A stretch of DNA of 64,000 bases, from positions 387,117 to 451,116 of the forward strand of contig NW_003314268.1 of NCBI RefSeq assembly GCF_000143415.4, given 5' to 3'. Shown in pieces: positions 43,441 to 55,338 of this stretch. This DNA comes from Selaginella moellendorffii (taxonomy: Eukaryota > Streptophyta > Lycopodiopsida > Selaginellales > Selaginellaceae). The translations under genes and the position numbers were made by a program. The notes under the pieces were generated by a model. The model was not told the DNA's origin, did no database searches, and saw only the letters and a program-made list of their open reading frames with translations. The first letter of the stretch is position 1; every line of letters starts with the position of its first letter.

Positions 43441-44156
43441 ATAAGCTAGTTGTCAAGTTGGAGGTTTTGTGACATCATGTCTTCATACGTCACAAACTGT
43501 TACATTTGGTTGACAGCAATGACGAGCAGCCAACACCACCCGGAAACAAATTTGACAAAATACAAGCTGGAAGATTTTGATTGCATTTGGCAGTTTTTGA
43601 TAGTCCGAGCGGACAACATCCAAACAAAATAAAATAATGCAAACTTTGTGTCGCCACCCGTGATATCCCACCCACATTTTAAAACCATAGCCAACGGTGC
43701 CGATTAACAGAGGGGAATAAAAGATTAGGATACCTTGGAGTCAAAAGAAACAAAAGAGAAGATACCCATCTTGGAGTCAACCACACCACCCATTGCGCCA
43801 GGTGGCCACATCTGCAGCGGGCCACGCCTCCTCTTACGTACATCCCGCGCCGTGTGGGCCCAAAGTTTAAACGCTTACGACAAGCCGTACATCTGTCCAC
43901 ATTGAATGGCGGGAGGCGAGAAGCCCTAATAACGCCTCGGTAAAATTCCAAAATAGAAACCCACTATTTATGAAGCGCGAGTATCGAGGAGGGAATAAGC
44001 CGTCCTTAGCTAATTTTGGTTTTTTACTGAAAGTGAGAGAGACGTCGGTAAAAGCCATGCATGGCATGATCATATGCGCTGTACCTTAAAATGAATGGTG
44101 ACGCTGGCCGTGATGGATGCCCATGCCATGGTCATGGCCATCGCATCCCATAGGGG

Positions 44157-44163
44157 TATAAAT
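44157..44163 (+). promoter_or_regulatory. TATA box of the MIR156 transcript
   Basis: TATAAAT lies about 355 bp before the miR156 sequence. The implied start near 44190 would give a leader of roughly 320 nt, a normal layout for a plant Pol II microRNA gene. The 43440-44156 region upstream has no recognisable gene. Confidence 0.6.
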
Positions 44164-44499
44164 CTTAACGTTTTGCGCTTCACCACAGGAAAGCTTTTTT
44201 TCTCCTTCCCCTTCGTTGGCTTTTCTTTGGCGCTAGCGTTCTTCCAAGATTTCCCTTTCTCTCCGGCGGATCCTTCGATCTCTTCCTCCCGCTGCCAGAT
44301 TTCGATAGCGAGCGGCGCTGCGCGGAGCTCTCCTTCGATTCGCCGCCTTCTTTTCTCTTCTTGTCGGCGGCTCGGTCGGCGGCAGCGCTTCTCCAAGATT
44401 TTCCATCCAAGATTCCACGGCGGTGCTGGATTTCTCTTCTTCGAATCCGTCGGCCACTGCTCCTTGCTGTTTCTTTGCGAATCTTGCTTGCTGTTGCTT

Positions 44500-44600
44500 C
44501 GATTGTCACTGGCGACAGAAGAGAGTGAGCACACGGGGCCCCGTCCATGGATCGCATGGATTGAGCTTCGCGTGCTCACTCTCTGTCTGTCAGCTGTGCC
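44500..44600 (+). ncRNA. MIR156: MIR156 hairpin
   Basis: The 5' arm carries CGACAGAAGAGAGTGAGCAC at 44513-44532. It is identical to miR156 except for the first base (C for U), a variant I associate with Selaginella. The 3' arm at about 44572-44592 (GTGCTCACTCTCTGTCTGTCA) is its near-complete complement, and a 40-nt loop joins them. miR156 guides cleavage of SPL/SBP transcription-factor mRNAs and sets juvenile phase. GC-rich frames crossing the region on both strands are not believed to be coding. Confidence 0.95.
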
Positions 44601-45222
44601 TGTTCGCAGTGATACTGAGCTCGCTGTGTGTTTTTCTTGAGCTGCTTGTGAGATTTTTCTTCCTGTGTTCGTGAATTTGCTTCTTTTGCTTCTTTTGCTG
44701 TTTCCATTGTTTCCATTGTGTTCGATCGATTGAAATTGTCTTCGTTGCGTTCCGTTCTTCCGTGGTGTTGGATCGATTTGCGCTCTTGAATTTTACTTCA
44801 ATTATTCTATGGCCTTTTTTTACTTTTTTGTGCTTTGCGGCGATAGCTGGAAGTTGTAACGTTATACGATTTAAGAGATTGATTTCTGTATTAGTATAAA
44901 CATGGGTTAACACGACTTGGTTTTTCAGCAATACAAAAGTCCAAAACGAAGAAAAGTCAGCTTTAAATTTGATGTTTGCGGTAGAAATGTTCTGCTTAGA
45001 TAAATGATCGACCGATCCACGATCGATTTTTGATTGATTGATCGCCAGTCAACAAATACGACGACCCTCTCCAAAAATGATTGGGATTTATTTTCACGTA
45101 AGCCTTGCGCAGCACATGGAGAGAGAGAGATGCTGCCTGTACAAGCGAGGACACAAAACAAAAACACCCCCCGCAAACAGAAAGCTGGAAGACAAGTAAC
45201 AGACGCGCCGTACGATTTTGCC

Positions 45223-45495
45223 CTAAACGAATATGCCGCGGCATTTAGGGCGGGCCCGGTACGGCGGCTCTTCGCAGGGCACGCGATTCACTCGCGCGTT
45301 TGCTAGCGATTTGGACGAGGTAGCTTCTGGGCAGGAGGCATCCAAGTACAGGACCCAAATCTTCCAATCGTAATTGGGTTGGTACTCTTTGGAAGCTTTC
45401 CGAGTACTGAGACTAACGGCCGGGATTTGGCCGAATGGGACCGGATCGTACGGCGCTGGCCACTCCAGCGCGGCACTGACGGGCTCGCCCGCCAT
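45223..45495 (-). CDS. Possible small protein (90 aa), unrecognised
   Basis: An ATG frame starting MAGEPVSAALEWPAPYD and ending RPKCRGIFV, GC-rich and coding-like compared with the AT-rich surroundings. It lies antisense between the two microRNA hairpins. No domain is recognised. It may instead be part of the microRNA transcript's opposite strand. Confidence 0.3.
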   Translation of the reverse strand: MAGEPVSAALEWPAPYDPVPFGQIPAVSLSTRKASKEYQPNYDWKIWVLYLDASCPEATSSKSLANARVNRVPCEEPPYRARPKCRGIFV

Positions 45496-46099
45496 GGTTG
45501 ACGGGCGGTGGATGAATGAAACAAAACGGGTAAAGGTAAGAAAAACAAAAGAGTGAAGAGACTTTGGCACATACCTCATTGGATAAATCCCGTCGAGTCC
45601 GGGGCCTTGAAATGGGAGGGATTGCGATGGAGAAGAAAAGTATCACACCGCTTCTTCTCTTTTCTTTGCTTCTTTTCTTCTTCTCCAGGAGTGTAGAGAT
45701 TCACGATTCAATCGCCCTCTTGCCGAAAGAAGAGATGTCATACTTCTCTCCACAGCAATGGCGTTGGATCTCAAAGATCTGGAGCGAGAAAGAGCGCAAT
45801 CGTGTGTTTCCTGGCGATTTTGGTGTGTCTTTGCTGATTCCTTGTCACGCAGGGAGCCAAAAGCCCGAGATCTCGCACGGGAGACCATACAAATCGCATG
45901 GGACGAGGTCAACTTTTGGTTAAAGCCGGAGAACAAGAGATAAAGCTCATACGGAAACTGTGAAGAGCTTCCCAGATCCGTGGTAAGCTTTGCTTTCAGA
46001 CTTTTGGTTTCCTTGCATAGTTGTGTGTCGACTTCGCTGTTTCGAGCCGTGTGCTCTTGAATGTCTCTTGTGGAGTGTTTTTCGTGCTTGTGGATCCAT

Positions 46100-46210
46100 T
46101 GGACTGCTGCTGACAGAAGATAGAGAGCACAGATGTTTGGCTGCGAGAGCGGAATCTATATCCAGCAGCTCTGCGTTCGTGCTCTCTATTCTTCTGTCAT
46201 CAATCTTTCG
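46100..46210 (+). ncRNA. MIR157-like: MIR157-type (miR156 family) hairpin
   Basis: TGACAGAAGATAGAGAGCAC at 46111-46130 is the miR157 form of the family. The opposite arm at 46179-46199 (GTGCTCTCTATTCTTCTGTCA) pairs along its whole length with a single bulge, across a 48-nt loop. It lies 1.6 kb downstream of MIR156 on the same strand with no clear gene between on that strand, so both may come from one primary transcript. The targets would be SPL genes. Confidence 0.93.
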
Positions 46211-47776
46211 AGAGCTCTGCTTGCTTCAGACATGAACTCAAATGTTGCGTGTTTTGCTTGAGGCCATAGCTGTGCTTTTCTTCCAAAAGCCAACAGGAAA
46301 GAATTTCAAGTGTTTAGTGCTTGCTGCTTTCCACAAACATAAAAACACAAAAGAGAAGCAATGGAAGCCTTTCTTTTCTTATTCTCGTATTTATGTAACT
46401 TGTCTGTGCCGTGAGGAACTTTGTTGTGCACTTTGTAACAAGGAAACGAAAGGAGGGTGTGATTGTTTCCACTCGCTGGAAGATCCAGGCGTAAATCGAA
46501 ATAAGATTTGTGTTTCCCACTTTGGCTGCTGCTGCTGACTTTGCAGGTTCAGTGCATCTCGTTGTTCCGTTTTCTAGCACCAGCAGCATCTTAAAAACGA
46601 AAATGAATGTATGGATCTTTGAAGCGCAAGTGGCTGTACTTCTGAAACCTTGAACTCGGTTGTTTGTGCCCGAGATGGGAGGGAGGTTGGATTTGGATAC
46701 ACAGGTATTCCGCAGAAGCACCATCTGTGTTCCGTTTCCAAGTGTGCATTCCGTTTCCAAGGGCAGAAGATACCAGAAACTCCCTCTGGCAGGTTCACAT
46801 ATCATTCTTGTTGAAAGGATTTTTGAACCTTGGTCACTTCTTGACAAATTGATTCAGATTGAACATTCAACAACAGTTTCTGTTCGGTCCTTAATCTCTG
46901 AAACGCAAGCTGTGTTGTAGTTGGTGAGGCCGAACCTGCATGCTGCTGCTGTGGAGTGTGATGCTTCAACTTGCCTGAAATATCTCTTCTTTATTTCAGA
47001 TTTTTTTCCTGCCGGTTGCTCGAGTACAGATGTATTTCTTGTTCGTGGTCGGCAGGAATGCAGCAGCTGAAGGTGAAGACGAACCTGCATGCAATTTGCA
47101 GGCAAGGGAATGATGATTATGTGTGTGAGGGAGCACAAAGTGCATTGGTTTCACAGTTTCTTCAGACATATGGTGTTGAATGCTCCCAGTGTTGAGGAGA
47201 GTGTTTCGTTTCAGTGCTTGCATAGTACAATTGTTTTTCACCAGACGCACTCAGCCAAATAATGTCAAATTCTTTTCTCCTTTCTGTTTTTGCATAATAT
47301 AGTGCTCTTATGTAGTGCACCAAAAACACTCATTTCCTATCACCTCATCTCCACAACATAGATCATCTCAATATCTATGAAAGCCATGTCAAGGATCTTA
47401 TCTAATGCTTTTGGGCACTGATATTCTTTTCCGTACATTTCTCAATGTTTGATCTTACGAAACAGTCTGCATTTCAAAGAAAAGAGAGGGGAAAAAAAAA
47501 GAAAAAACAGAAAAAACAGAAAAAAGGAAGATTTGGTTGAATGCCGTGAAATCTTCAACTTCAGGACGATACGAAAGAGAGAAAAGATTTGCAAGCGCTG
47601 CAATGTTTTGAACCTGAGACGTCATTTGCTAAAGTCTCCACTTTGTAGACACGTGTCCCATACGTGTCGAGCTCCATGCAATCGATGGAATTCTCCTCTC
47701 TGCTCTTCTAGGGCTCTTGCTTCGATCGCTGAGAGAGATTTCTACGCGCAGTGGTCTTGATCAATCATCCATCATT
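46211..47776. other. Region between the microRNA hairpins and the PEBP gene
   Basis: About 1.55 kb without a supported gene. It may include the 3' part of the microRNA primary transcript. The A-rich tract at 47487-47524 and short frames on both strands show no family signature. Confidence 0.5.
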
Positions 47777-48570
47777 ATGGCGGACCAATTCAGGTTAGTT
47801 TCTCCGGGAGGATTCCATCACGAGGGAAAAATCCCGCGCAAGCACACCGGCGATGGCCAGGGCGATCAAAAGGACATCTCGCCGGCGCTCGAGTGGTACA
47901 ATGTTCCTGAAGGAACCGTGAGCTTGGCGCTGGTTGTGGACGATCCCGACGCGCCCGATCCAAAAGATCCAGTCGTGCCATGGGTTCACTGGTAAGAAGA
48001 TTAGATCTCTCCTCCTCTTTCCCTTCCCATTCCCGATTATCTCCTTGCCTTGTGATCCAGGGTCTTGATCAACATTCCTCCAACGCTCAAAGGTCAGTTC
48101 TCTCCTTTCCCTCTAGCGATTTTCGGTGATTTCTCTCGTTCTTCCAGGGATTCCAGCGGGTTTCACCACTAAAGGGCTGGACGAGAAGAGCGAGTTCGCG
48201 GAGATCCAAGAGGGCTACAACGATTGGAAGCTCCCGGGCTACCGCGGCCCAAATCCTCCAGTGGGCACTCACCGCTACGTCTTCAAGCTCTACGCGCTGG
48301 ACACCAAGCTCAAGCTCGGCCACAAGGTACTCACATTTCCCTTTCGATTCATCACTTTCGATTCAATCAGCACAGATTTCTCGGATGATCTCCGCGAGCT
48401 AAGATTTTCCCCCCTTCTTTTTTTGTCTACAGGCAACCAAAGACAAAGTGGAGATAGCCGTACAAGGTCATGTTCTTGGAGAGACGGAGCTCATTGGCCA
48501 CTACACCAAGGAAAATTTTAGCACTGGCCACGACTCTTACGTGCCGCCACCCGGTGGACCGCTGATTTAG
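47777..48570 (+). CDS. PEBP-family protein, YbhB/YbcL (bacterial-like) type
   Basis: 187 aa in four exons: 47777-47991, 48061-48092, 48148-48326, 48433-48570. It has the phosphatidylethanolamine-binding fold motifs of the YbhB/YbcL branch: [53 protein letters not shown] and the C-terminal [13 protein letters not shown]. It is not an FT/TFL1-type florigen; those have a different GxHR and segment B. The role of this plant branch is not established here. It is a full-length model with all joints in frame and lies 130 bp before the Nudix gene. Confidence 0.92.
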
Positions 48571-48699
48571 AATATATTGACACACGTCAGCTCCCAACGG
48601 TCGTTAAGAGTCGTAGAATATGCCAAAAGTATCTACTGTTTGACCAAACTTTTGACTTGAGCCAATATTTAGGGCTTTAGAACCCTAGGGCGATTGGCG

Positions 48700-50359
48700 A
48701 TGGATGCCGCGTTGATGCGCTCGCGGCATTCTCTAGGCGCTGCTGCGCATCGGAGGCTTACGGCAGCGGCGGGAGTGGCGCCGACGTTCTTGTCTGTGGT
48801 ACGATCGCGAAATCTCTGCGCTGCGGCTGCAATGGCGGTGAAATCTTCAGGCGAGAGCGTGGCGATGGAGCAGTATTTTCGCTGCGTGGAAGAATGCAAC
48901 CGCGGCAGGGTAAGAACGAGAGCTTTGATTGCTTAGTTCTTTGCATTTTCACCAGGAATGAGAGATAAGAATGCTTATTTCTTTGCATTTTCACCAGGAG
49001 AGGGTATGAATGAGAGATTGTTTGCTTATTTCTTTACATTTTCACCAGGAGCGAAGCTCGGAGTTTCTTCGCTTTCTAGTGGAAGGACACACGGTTGGCT
49101 ACATTCATCCCAGGTGAGCTCTATGTGACCCAAAGTTTAGCGGTGTTGATAGGAATAGATTTCCATTGTCAGATTTGCAGCGCTCTTGGAGAAATTTCCA
49201 CAGGTTTTTACAGTTGCTACTACCTCGACAGGTTATGCGTCTGTGGAGATCCATGAACGTCTCGAAACCCCCGAGCAGCGCACAACTGCCGTGGACGATG
49301 CTTTGCGGGTCTTGAGAAGAGATGGATTCGTTCCCGGCTGGCGTGACGAGGTACTTTGCGTTTGCACGACTTTCCTTTACAGCATTTCTTTTATGCGTAT
49401 AATCACAGGCTCTTATACTTCTACGTTTCGCAGCATTATCCGGTCGTTCTACAATTTGGTTCGCCGGCTTTCTTCTCGTTGGAGCGAGCGGCTGTTCCGT
49501 TTTTCGGGACCAAGGTGTGTTGCTTTTCTCGGTCGGTTCCAAAGGAGTGAGTGATTTTTTTTTTTTCCTTTTCTAGGCTTATGGGGTTCACATGAATGGA
49601 TATGTCACCAATTATGATGGCTCCAAGCAGCTCTGGGTGGCCAAGCGGAGCAAAAGCAAACAAACATATCCCGGTTACCTCGATCATCTAGTCGCAGGTG
49701 GTCAGGTAATAAAACATAAAATACCAAGTTCTTTCGTGCGTTACACTCATTGATGTTGGCTTCGTCCTTCCATGATGTGTTTTTCCAGCCAGTGGGACTC
49801 AGCTGCTCGGAGAATATTGTTAAAGAGTGCGAAGAGGAGGCCGGAATTCCAAAACAACTGGCGGAAAAGTGAGCTCCATCAAACTCCTCCATCGCTGCTC
49901 ACTCGACATTTTTGTTTTCTTCTTGTTTTTTGCAGAGCGATTCCAGTTGGAGCAGTCAGCTACGAGACAATCTACGGCGAGCAATGCAAACGAAACGTGC
50001 TCTTCTGCTATGACCTCGAGCTGCCACTCGACTTTGAGCCATCCAACAAAGGTACATGATCTTGATACATTCAATTCCTCCGTGTTCTTGTTCACCTCTT
50101 CCAATGGCTCACGTCACTAGATGGCGAAGTGGAGTGCTTCCGTCTGGATTCTATCCCAAATGTGGTCCAGAGCCTGGGAAACTACAAGCCCAACTGCGCA
50201 CTGGTCGTTGTCGACTTTTTATTTCGCCACGGGTACTGTTCTTCTTCTCTCCTGTTCGTTTGCTCTCTTTTACCAGTGGATTCCCACAGATACATCCGAC
50301 CAGAACAACAGGGCTACCTAAATCTCGTGCAGAAACTCAAAAGCGGGGAATGCTTGTGA
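48700..50359 (+). CDS. Nudix hydrolase with DUF4743 (NUDT20/NUDT24-like, plastid)
   Basis: 346 aa in nine exons: 48700-48909, 49049-49113, 49173-49350, 49434-49514, 49577-49705, 49789-49868, 49936-50051, 50121-50232, 50290-50359. A basic Ala/Arg-rich leader (about 45 aa) suggests plastid targeting. It is followed by an N-terminal DUF4743-like domain (RFLVEGHTVGYIHP) and a Nudix domain. The Nudix box reads GGQPVGLSCSENIVKECEEEAGIP, so the REUXEE core is KECEEE. Arabidopsis relatives remove damaged thiamin diphosphates such as oxo- and oxythiamin diphosphate; a similar role is inferred. The first intron carries three tandem copies of its own 3' end. Confidence 0.92.
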
Positions 50360-50751
50360 GGCAAAAAGGAAAAGCATCGTCCCTTGCCTCTTCAGAGCAC
50401 AAGTGGAGAGACAACGGGGAAGAAGAAAAAAATAATCTTTCTTTTGATAAAGCCCAATGCACGGCTCAGACAGCTTTCCTCCCCATGGGACAGGAGAGAG
50501 AAGAAGCTCAACTTTAGAAAAGAGACCCAAAGGGATAGGAGAGACGATACGTCTCCTCCTCCCTCCTTGCTGTGGATCTCCTCCCAAGGTATTGCGGCCT
50601 TTTCTTATTTACAAATAGAGCTTGGAACTTAATGGTAGTGATGGTGATCGTGTAGAGCTCTCTCGCTGGCAACGGGGTCGAATGGGACTCGCAAGAAGCA
50701 GCTGGAGAGCGCGCGGCGTGTTCTCGTGAGCTCTTCTCGACTTTTCGATGA

Positions 50752-52223
50752 TCAAGTTGCTGCTGGAACCGGGATAGTGGATGCTGATGATTGTGGTGGT
50801 GGCGGTGGTGGTGGAACAGCGGGAGGGAACTGGCCATTCCTGGCTGCTTGCCCGGCTTGTATAAGAATCGCGACTTCGGCCATTGTGGCTTCCTGCGCAG
50901 GGACAAAAGTAAGAAGCTGTTTACTCGGGGAAAAGGAGATTTTACTGACTTGCTGCTGGCGACGTCGTTGTAGGATGCTCAGCGCCCGGAGCATGATGTA
51001 ACAGGGTAAAAGGAATCCCGCTGCTCGCAATAGGAATAGCTGGACCAATTCACATGGAGAGAACATATATATATATGTTAGTACTTCCACACGGAGAGAA
51101 GGATAGGCTCGGACTTACAGTGAACAGCGCCGATGTGTCATCGTCAGCGCCAGAGGATGCCATCGCCAGAGCGTGGCGAAGCAGTAAAAGGGCCATCAAC
51201 TGGGATTAAACAAAGCAGAAAGTTAGCAAAAAGAAAGCGCAATGGTGCTTAGAGAGAGAGAGGGGAGGGAGATATTATTCCGGAGAGAGAGAGAGAGGTT
51301 GCTTACGATGAGGGCGGCCGATCGGCAACAGGCAGCGCTGCTTGCATTGGCGGAGGCGTACTCGTCGTAGTCCGAATCAAGGAAGTGCCTTTCGGCGGCC
51401 ATTGCCAGGATCCTGGGGTCCCGTAGATCGAGCTGATGAGGACCAGTGATACCCCAGTTGCCACTACGAGCCATCAATGCAAGCAGGGGATGGAAAAGAA
51501 GAAAGAGAGAAATTAGAAACGAATACAGTGAGCGCTGCTGCTTGTAGCTTACCTCAAATCAATCGGGGTTCCCTCCGGTTCCACAGGACGAGGAGGAGCT
51601 GTATACCCAGGCTGGTATGGCTGAAAAGCAAAAAAGAAGGAGGAAAAAATTCCAATCGATCAGCTAGCGCTAGAAAGAGTTGGCAAAACATGAGCAAGAG
51701 TAAATCCAACCTTTTGACAAATCTCACATGTTGTATCGCCTTTCTCGTTACACCAGCGCTGGACACACTTTCTGTGCGCGTACTGCAAAGAATCGAATGA
51801 GCAATGAAGAAGGAAAAAAAAAAAAGAAATAACGAAACAAGGCAAGCAAGAAAATGGGAATGGATCAATCAGTACCTTGACACTGCCAGAACACGCGCAT
51901 GGAGCTTCCAGATTTCCCACATCGTCCTCCTCCTGGCAGATTCTACATTCCACAGTCACCCCAGTGGCTCCTCCAAACGATGCGAGGTCGTCGTCAATGG
52001 TTTTGCCCTTCTTGACCACGAAACCCCCGCCGCCCTCGACGTATTCCTCCTCGCTGGCCGGCGAGAAGATGACGACGTGCTCGCTCTGGGGCGATTGCTG
52101 GAGCGCCCTGGCGGATGAGAGCAGCGGCGTGTGTTCTTGAGCAGCGCATGAATCTGGCGACGCGGCGGAAGCTCCCGGGGAGCTGGAAAGCCGATCTACA
52201 TCCAGAACGACATGATCCTCCAT
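50752..52223 (-). CDS. RING-CH (MARCH-type) E3 ubiquitin ligase, DUF3675 family
   Basis: 318 aa in seven exons: 51876-52223, 51711-51782, 51553-51620, 51307-51463, 51119-51199, 50950-51039, 50752-50892. The RINGv finger is CRICQEEDDVGNLEAPCACSGSVK followed by YAHRKCVQRWCNEKGDTTCEICQK, i.e. the C4HC3 pattern. The plant-specific block then follows: LRDPRILAMAAERHFL, DEYASANASSAACCRSAAL. Two hydrophobic segments (LMALLLLRHAL and LFLLRAAGFLLPCYIML) would anchor it in an endomembrane. A Pro-rich tail ends the protein. The intron between exons 6 and 7 is in-frame and stop-free, so a longer isoform is possible. Confidence 0.93.
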
Positions 52224-53895
52224 TCTTTCCCCAATCTCTTCCCGAAATATTTCGTGTTCTCCCGTCCGATACCCCGGCGCTCAGCACAGATCGTCACACA
52301 GACCTAGAAGAAGAGCTCGCATTCCTGGCGCTGACGCGCTTTCTTGCTCCCTAGTGTCGGCTAGAGTGCCGTAGAAATCCCAGGATGCCTCGCCGAATCC
52401 CCCAAAACACGAGATTGCCGCCGGAGAAGCAATCGCAGGGCACGCCGCGCCAACACGCTCGATCGATCAACCGAGTGAATCCCTAGAAAAATCTACGGCA
52501 CTCTCCCTCGCCGATCGCCCTCGCCATCGCCATCGCCCTTGCTTCTTCCTCTTTGCTGCTTTGTGTGTCCATATTTTAACCATGTTTGAATTCCAGCTTG
52601 GCGTCCGGAGACTAGGCTCGGCACCGAGCCTGAGCTGCCAGGCCGGGTCGGAGTGGCCAATGCGTACGTAAGAAACAGCTCCAGTTGTACGGCTCTATCA
52701 TTCATTGTGTGCACGTTCATGGACATTATTCGCACGGACGGGGCGTGGCGCCACACTGACTTTTGGCCCAGCCAAGTGGCCAGCGGGCCATTGGACAAAT
52801 CCTCGACGATGTAAAATTATTATCGATCAAAGCTAAACATTGTGCGTTACTGGACACCTCTACAATAGGGACGTGATAGTATACGCCGTAGAAACACGTA
52901 TGTATCTACTGTGTGAGGGGGCCTCGCAAGCACTAGAAACAGACATCTTATCGGAAGGTCAAAAGTTTCATCATACAAACCAAAGCAAATCTCTTGTGTT
53001 GCCCTGTTGCAAATCTTTGAGGGCTTTGTAACGATATGAATCACATGTGTGATGTGGGATCCCTTGTTTTCCAAGCTAAATCGCCAGTGGAAATGTGGGG
53101 ATCGATCCATCCATTTGGATTCAGATTCAAAGCCATACAAACTCTTTTATACTAAATTTTGTAGGTGGGGGGAAAGGAAACTAATAATTCTTTCGGTAGT
53201 AGCGGCCAGTGAAACAGAGATAGATTGTTTACAATGTTCTTCCTAGGGTAGTTCTTTGATTTTTGTGACAAGGCAAATAAATGTATATTGTATAGATTGA
53301 AATGCTTGGCTGGCCAAAGATCGGTGACATATATCAAATGTTGTGCCTCCAAAATTCTGTCGTGCGCGCGGATAAGGCGGATGGCGGGGCGTTTTCGGTG
53401 GCCCTTTGCCTGCACACGCACACCGAGCCTCAGCCTCGGGTGGCAAATAGCCAAAGCGAGGAATATTCCACGTCGCAGGATCCGACGGCCTGGATTGCAA
53501 AGGAACCTTTTCGAAGTTTGAAAGGTCTGTGCAAAGACAATTCTGGCAGAGGAGGCCCAGTCTAAAAGACAAGCGCGGAGAAAGTTGGGCGTGTTATAGT
53601 TGATGGAGTTGACCAGCATTGAGTGAGCTAGTCAACGGCTACTACAAGGGTTTTGACTGGCTTTCACTGTGTGCGCCGTGGGGCAGTTATTTCCGCGAAG
53701 TATTCTACGCGTCTGCTAAGAAACACCGCAATATTCTATGCGACAATTGAACTTTACGCGACTGCATGTAAAAGACGCCATCCGTCAACTTTCTGTCAAC
53801 TTTCGTGGGAAAATGGAAAAAACAAACAAGCACACGACAAAGTCAAGCTTGCCGGTTGTCTTCAAAAGGAGGACAGAAAGAACGAAGAAACAAAA
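52224..53895. other. Intergenic region between divergent RING-CH and UGT genes
   Basis: 1.67 kb serving as upstream sequence of both genes. Short GC-rich frames at 52493-52798 and 53152-53619 show no family signature. An open frame continues upstream of the UGT ATG, but the UGT fold starts at the chosen Met. Confidence 0.5.
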
Positions 53896-55218
53896 ATGGG
53901 AGGAGATGGTTCTCTTCACGTCCTCGTCTTCGTCTATCCCGTCCATGGCCGCATCATCCCCGCCATGGTTCTCGCCTCGCGCCTCGTGGATTCCGGCGCT
54001 AGGGTAAGCTTCCTCTACCCCGCCCACCACGAATCGCGCCTCTGCGACGCAAGGTCCCGGCCACATTCTCCAGAAATCCGCTTCGTCGCGCTCCACGCCC
54101 GCGATTTCGACTCGGCGCCCAACGATTTCAGCCGGGATTTCTTCCTCATGCCCTCGCTCGCCCAGGAATTCGAGCAGCTCGTCTCATCGCTCCAGCCACC
54201 ACCATCGTGCCTGATTAGCGACGAGGTGTGTGGAACACTCGCCAAATCCGCACGATTGCTGGGCATCCCGCGCTATATCCTCGTCCCAGAATCCGCGTCG
54301 GCATTTGCCGCTACGCTACTCGCGCCATCGCTCGCCAGGGATTCCAAGCTCCCGCTCCAGGTCGCGAGGAACGAGACGGTGGATATTCCGTTTATCGGGA
54401 TGACGGTCGTTGCGAGGGAATATCTTAGCCCGTACCTAGATACCTTCCCGTGGCGTGCGGATTACTTCCTCGAAGGCGCCATTGAGGCACAGGCATCGGA
54501 CGGCATCCTCGTCAACACGTACCGCGAGCTGGAGCCGTCAATCTTATCCGGCATGGTGCGTGACACGTGCCTCAATCCTCACCGTGCGCCCGTCTTTGCG
54601 GTTGGGCCGCTGATCCCCGAGCCATCCTCGACCGTCGGATCCCACCACCAGGAAGAAGAGGCGGAGATTATGGAGTTCCTCGACGCGCAAGCTCCATCCT
54701 CGGTGGTCTTCGTCTCGTTTGGAACGCTCATCCAGCGAAACGAGAAGGACGCTCGCGAGATCTTGAGTGGGCTCGAGCAATCCGGCCATCCTTTCATCTG
54801 GAAATTCAGTGGCGATGGCGATTACGTCCCCACTGGAGCGGGAAAATCTGGATTGATCCTGCGAAACTGGGCGCCGCAGCTACGAATCCTATCACACCCA
54901 TCCACCGGATTGTTCCTGACGCACTGCGGATGGAATTCGTGCCTCGAGAGCTCCAGCCTCGGCGTTCCAATCCTCGGCTTCCCGGCCTTTATGGATCAGC
55001 CCATCAACTGCAAGCTCCTAGTGGAGCTTCGCAAGGCCGGGGTCAAACTGGCCACTCTCGAGAGCTTCCAGATCGCCGAAGCGATCAAGGAGGTGATGGA
55101 GTCGGAGGAGATCCGGAGAAACGCACAGAAGCTCAAGCTCGCTGCCGATCGAGCGCCCAAGAGCTTAGATTTCTTCGTGGACAAGTTAAGAGAAAACTCT
55201 GCTTTACATTACTTGTGA
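53896..55218 (+). CDS. UDP-glycosyltransferase, family 1 (plant UGT)
   Basis: Intronless, 440 aa. The start MGGDGSLHVLVFVYPVHGRIIPAM is chosen because the N-terminal UGT fold (with the catalytic His of the HGRIIP segment) begins there; the frame is open upstream without support. The C-terminal PSPG box begins WAPQLRILSHPSTGLFLTHC, continues GWNSCLESSSLGVP and ends with the DQ pair that usually marks UDP-glucose donors. It would glycosylate a small lipophilic acceptor such as a phenolic or hormone. The acceptor cannot be told from sequence. Confidence 0.93.
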   Translation: MGGDGSLHVLVFVYPVHGRIIPAMVLASRLVDSGARVSFLYPAHHESRLCDARSRPHSPEIRFVALHARDFDSAPNDFSRDFFLMPSLAQEFEQLVSSLQPPPSCLISDEVCGTLAKSARLLGIPRYILVPESASAFAATLLAPSLARDSKLPLQVARNETVDIPFIGMTVVAREYLSPYLDTFPWRADYFLEGAIEAQASDGILVNTYRELEPSILSGMVRDTCLNPHRAPVFAVGPLIPEPSSTVGSHHQEEEAEIMEFLDAQAPSSVVFVSFGTLIQRNEKDAREILSGLEQSGHPFIWKFSGDGDYVPTGAGKSGLILRNWAPQLRILSHPSTGLFLTHCGWNSCLESSSLGVPILGFPAFMDQPINCKLLVELRKAGVKLATLESFQIAEAIKEVMESEEIRRNAQKLKLAADRAPKSLDFFVDKLRENSALHYL

Positions 55219-55338
55219 GAAACGCTTACAAGGAAAGCACCTCTTTCTTAAGCTTCCATAGCTATGAAGCACAGACTTTCCTTCACGCTGCGAAAAAGAG
55301 GAGAGGGATGGAAAAACCAAAATTCATAAGAACACACC

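Noticed and set aside
44070-44640. Long frames on both strands (169 and 181 codons) over the MIR156 precursor
   Set aside because: The region is GC-rich microRNA transcript, the frames overlap in several phases and show no homology, and the hairpin explains the conservation.
45758-45943. 61-codon frame between the microRNA hairpins
   Set aside because: Short, no homology, and no splice or conservation support; a microRNA-encoded peptide would be speculation.
53653-53895. Extended UGT N-terminus of 81 residues
   Set aside because: The UGT fold begins at the internal ATG and the upstream part has no targeting signal or similarity.
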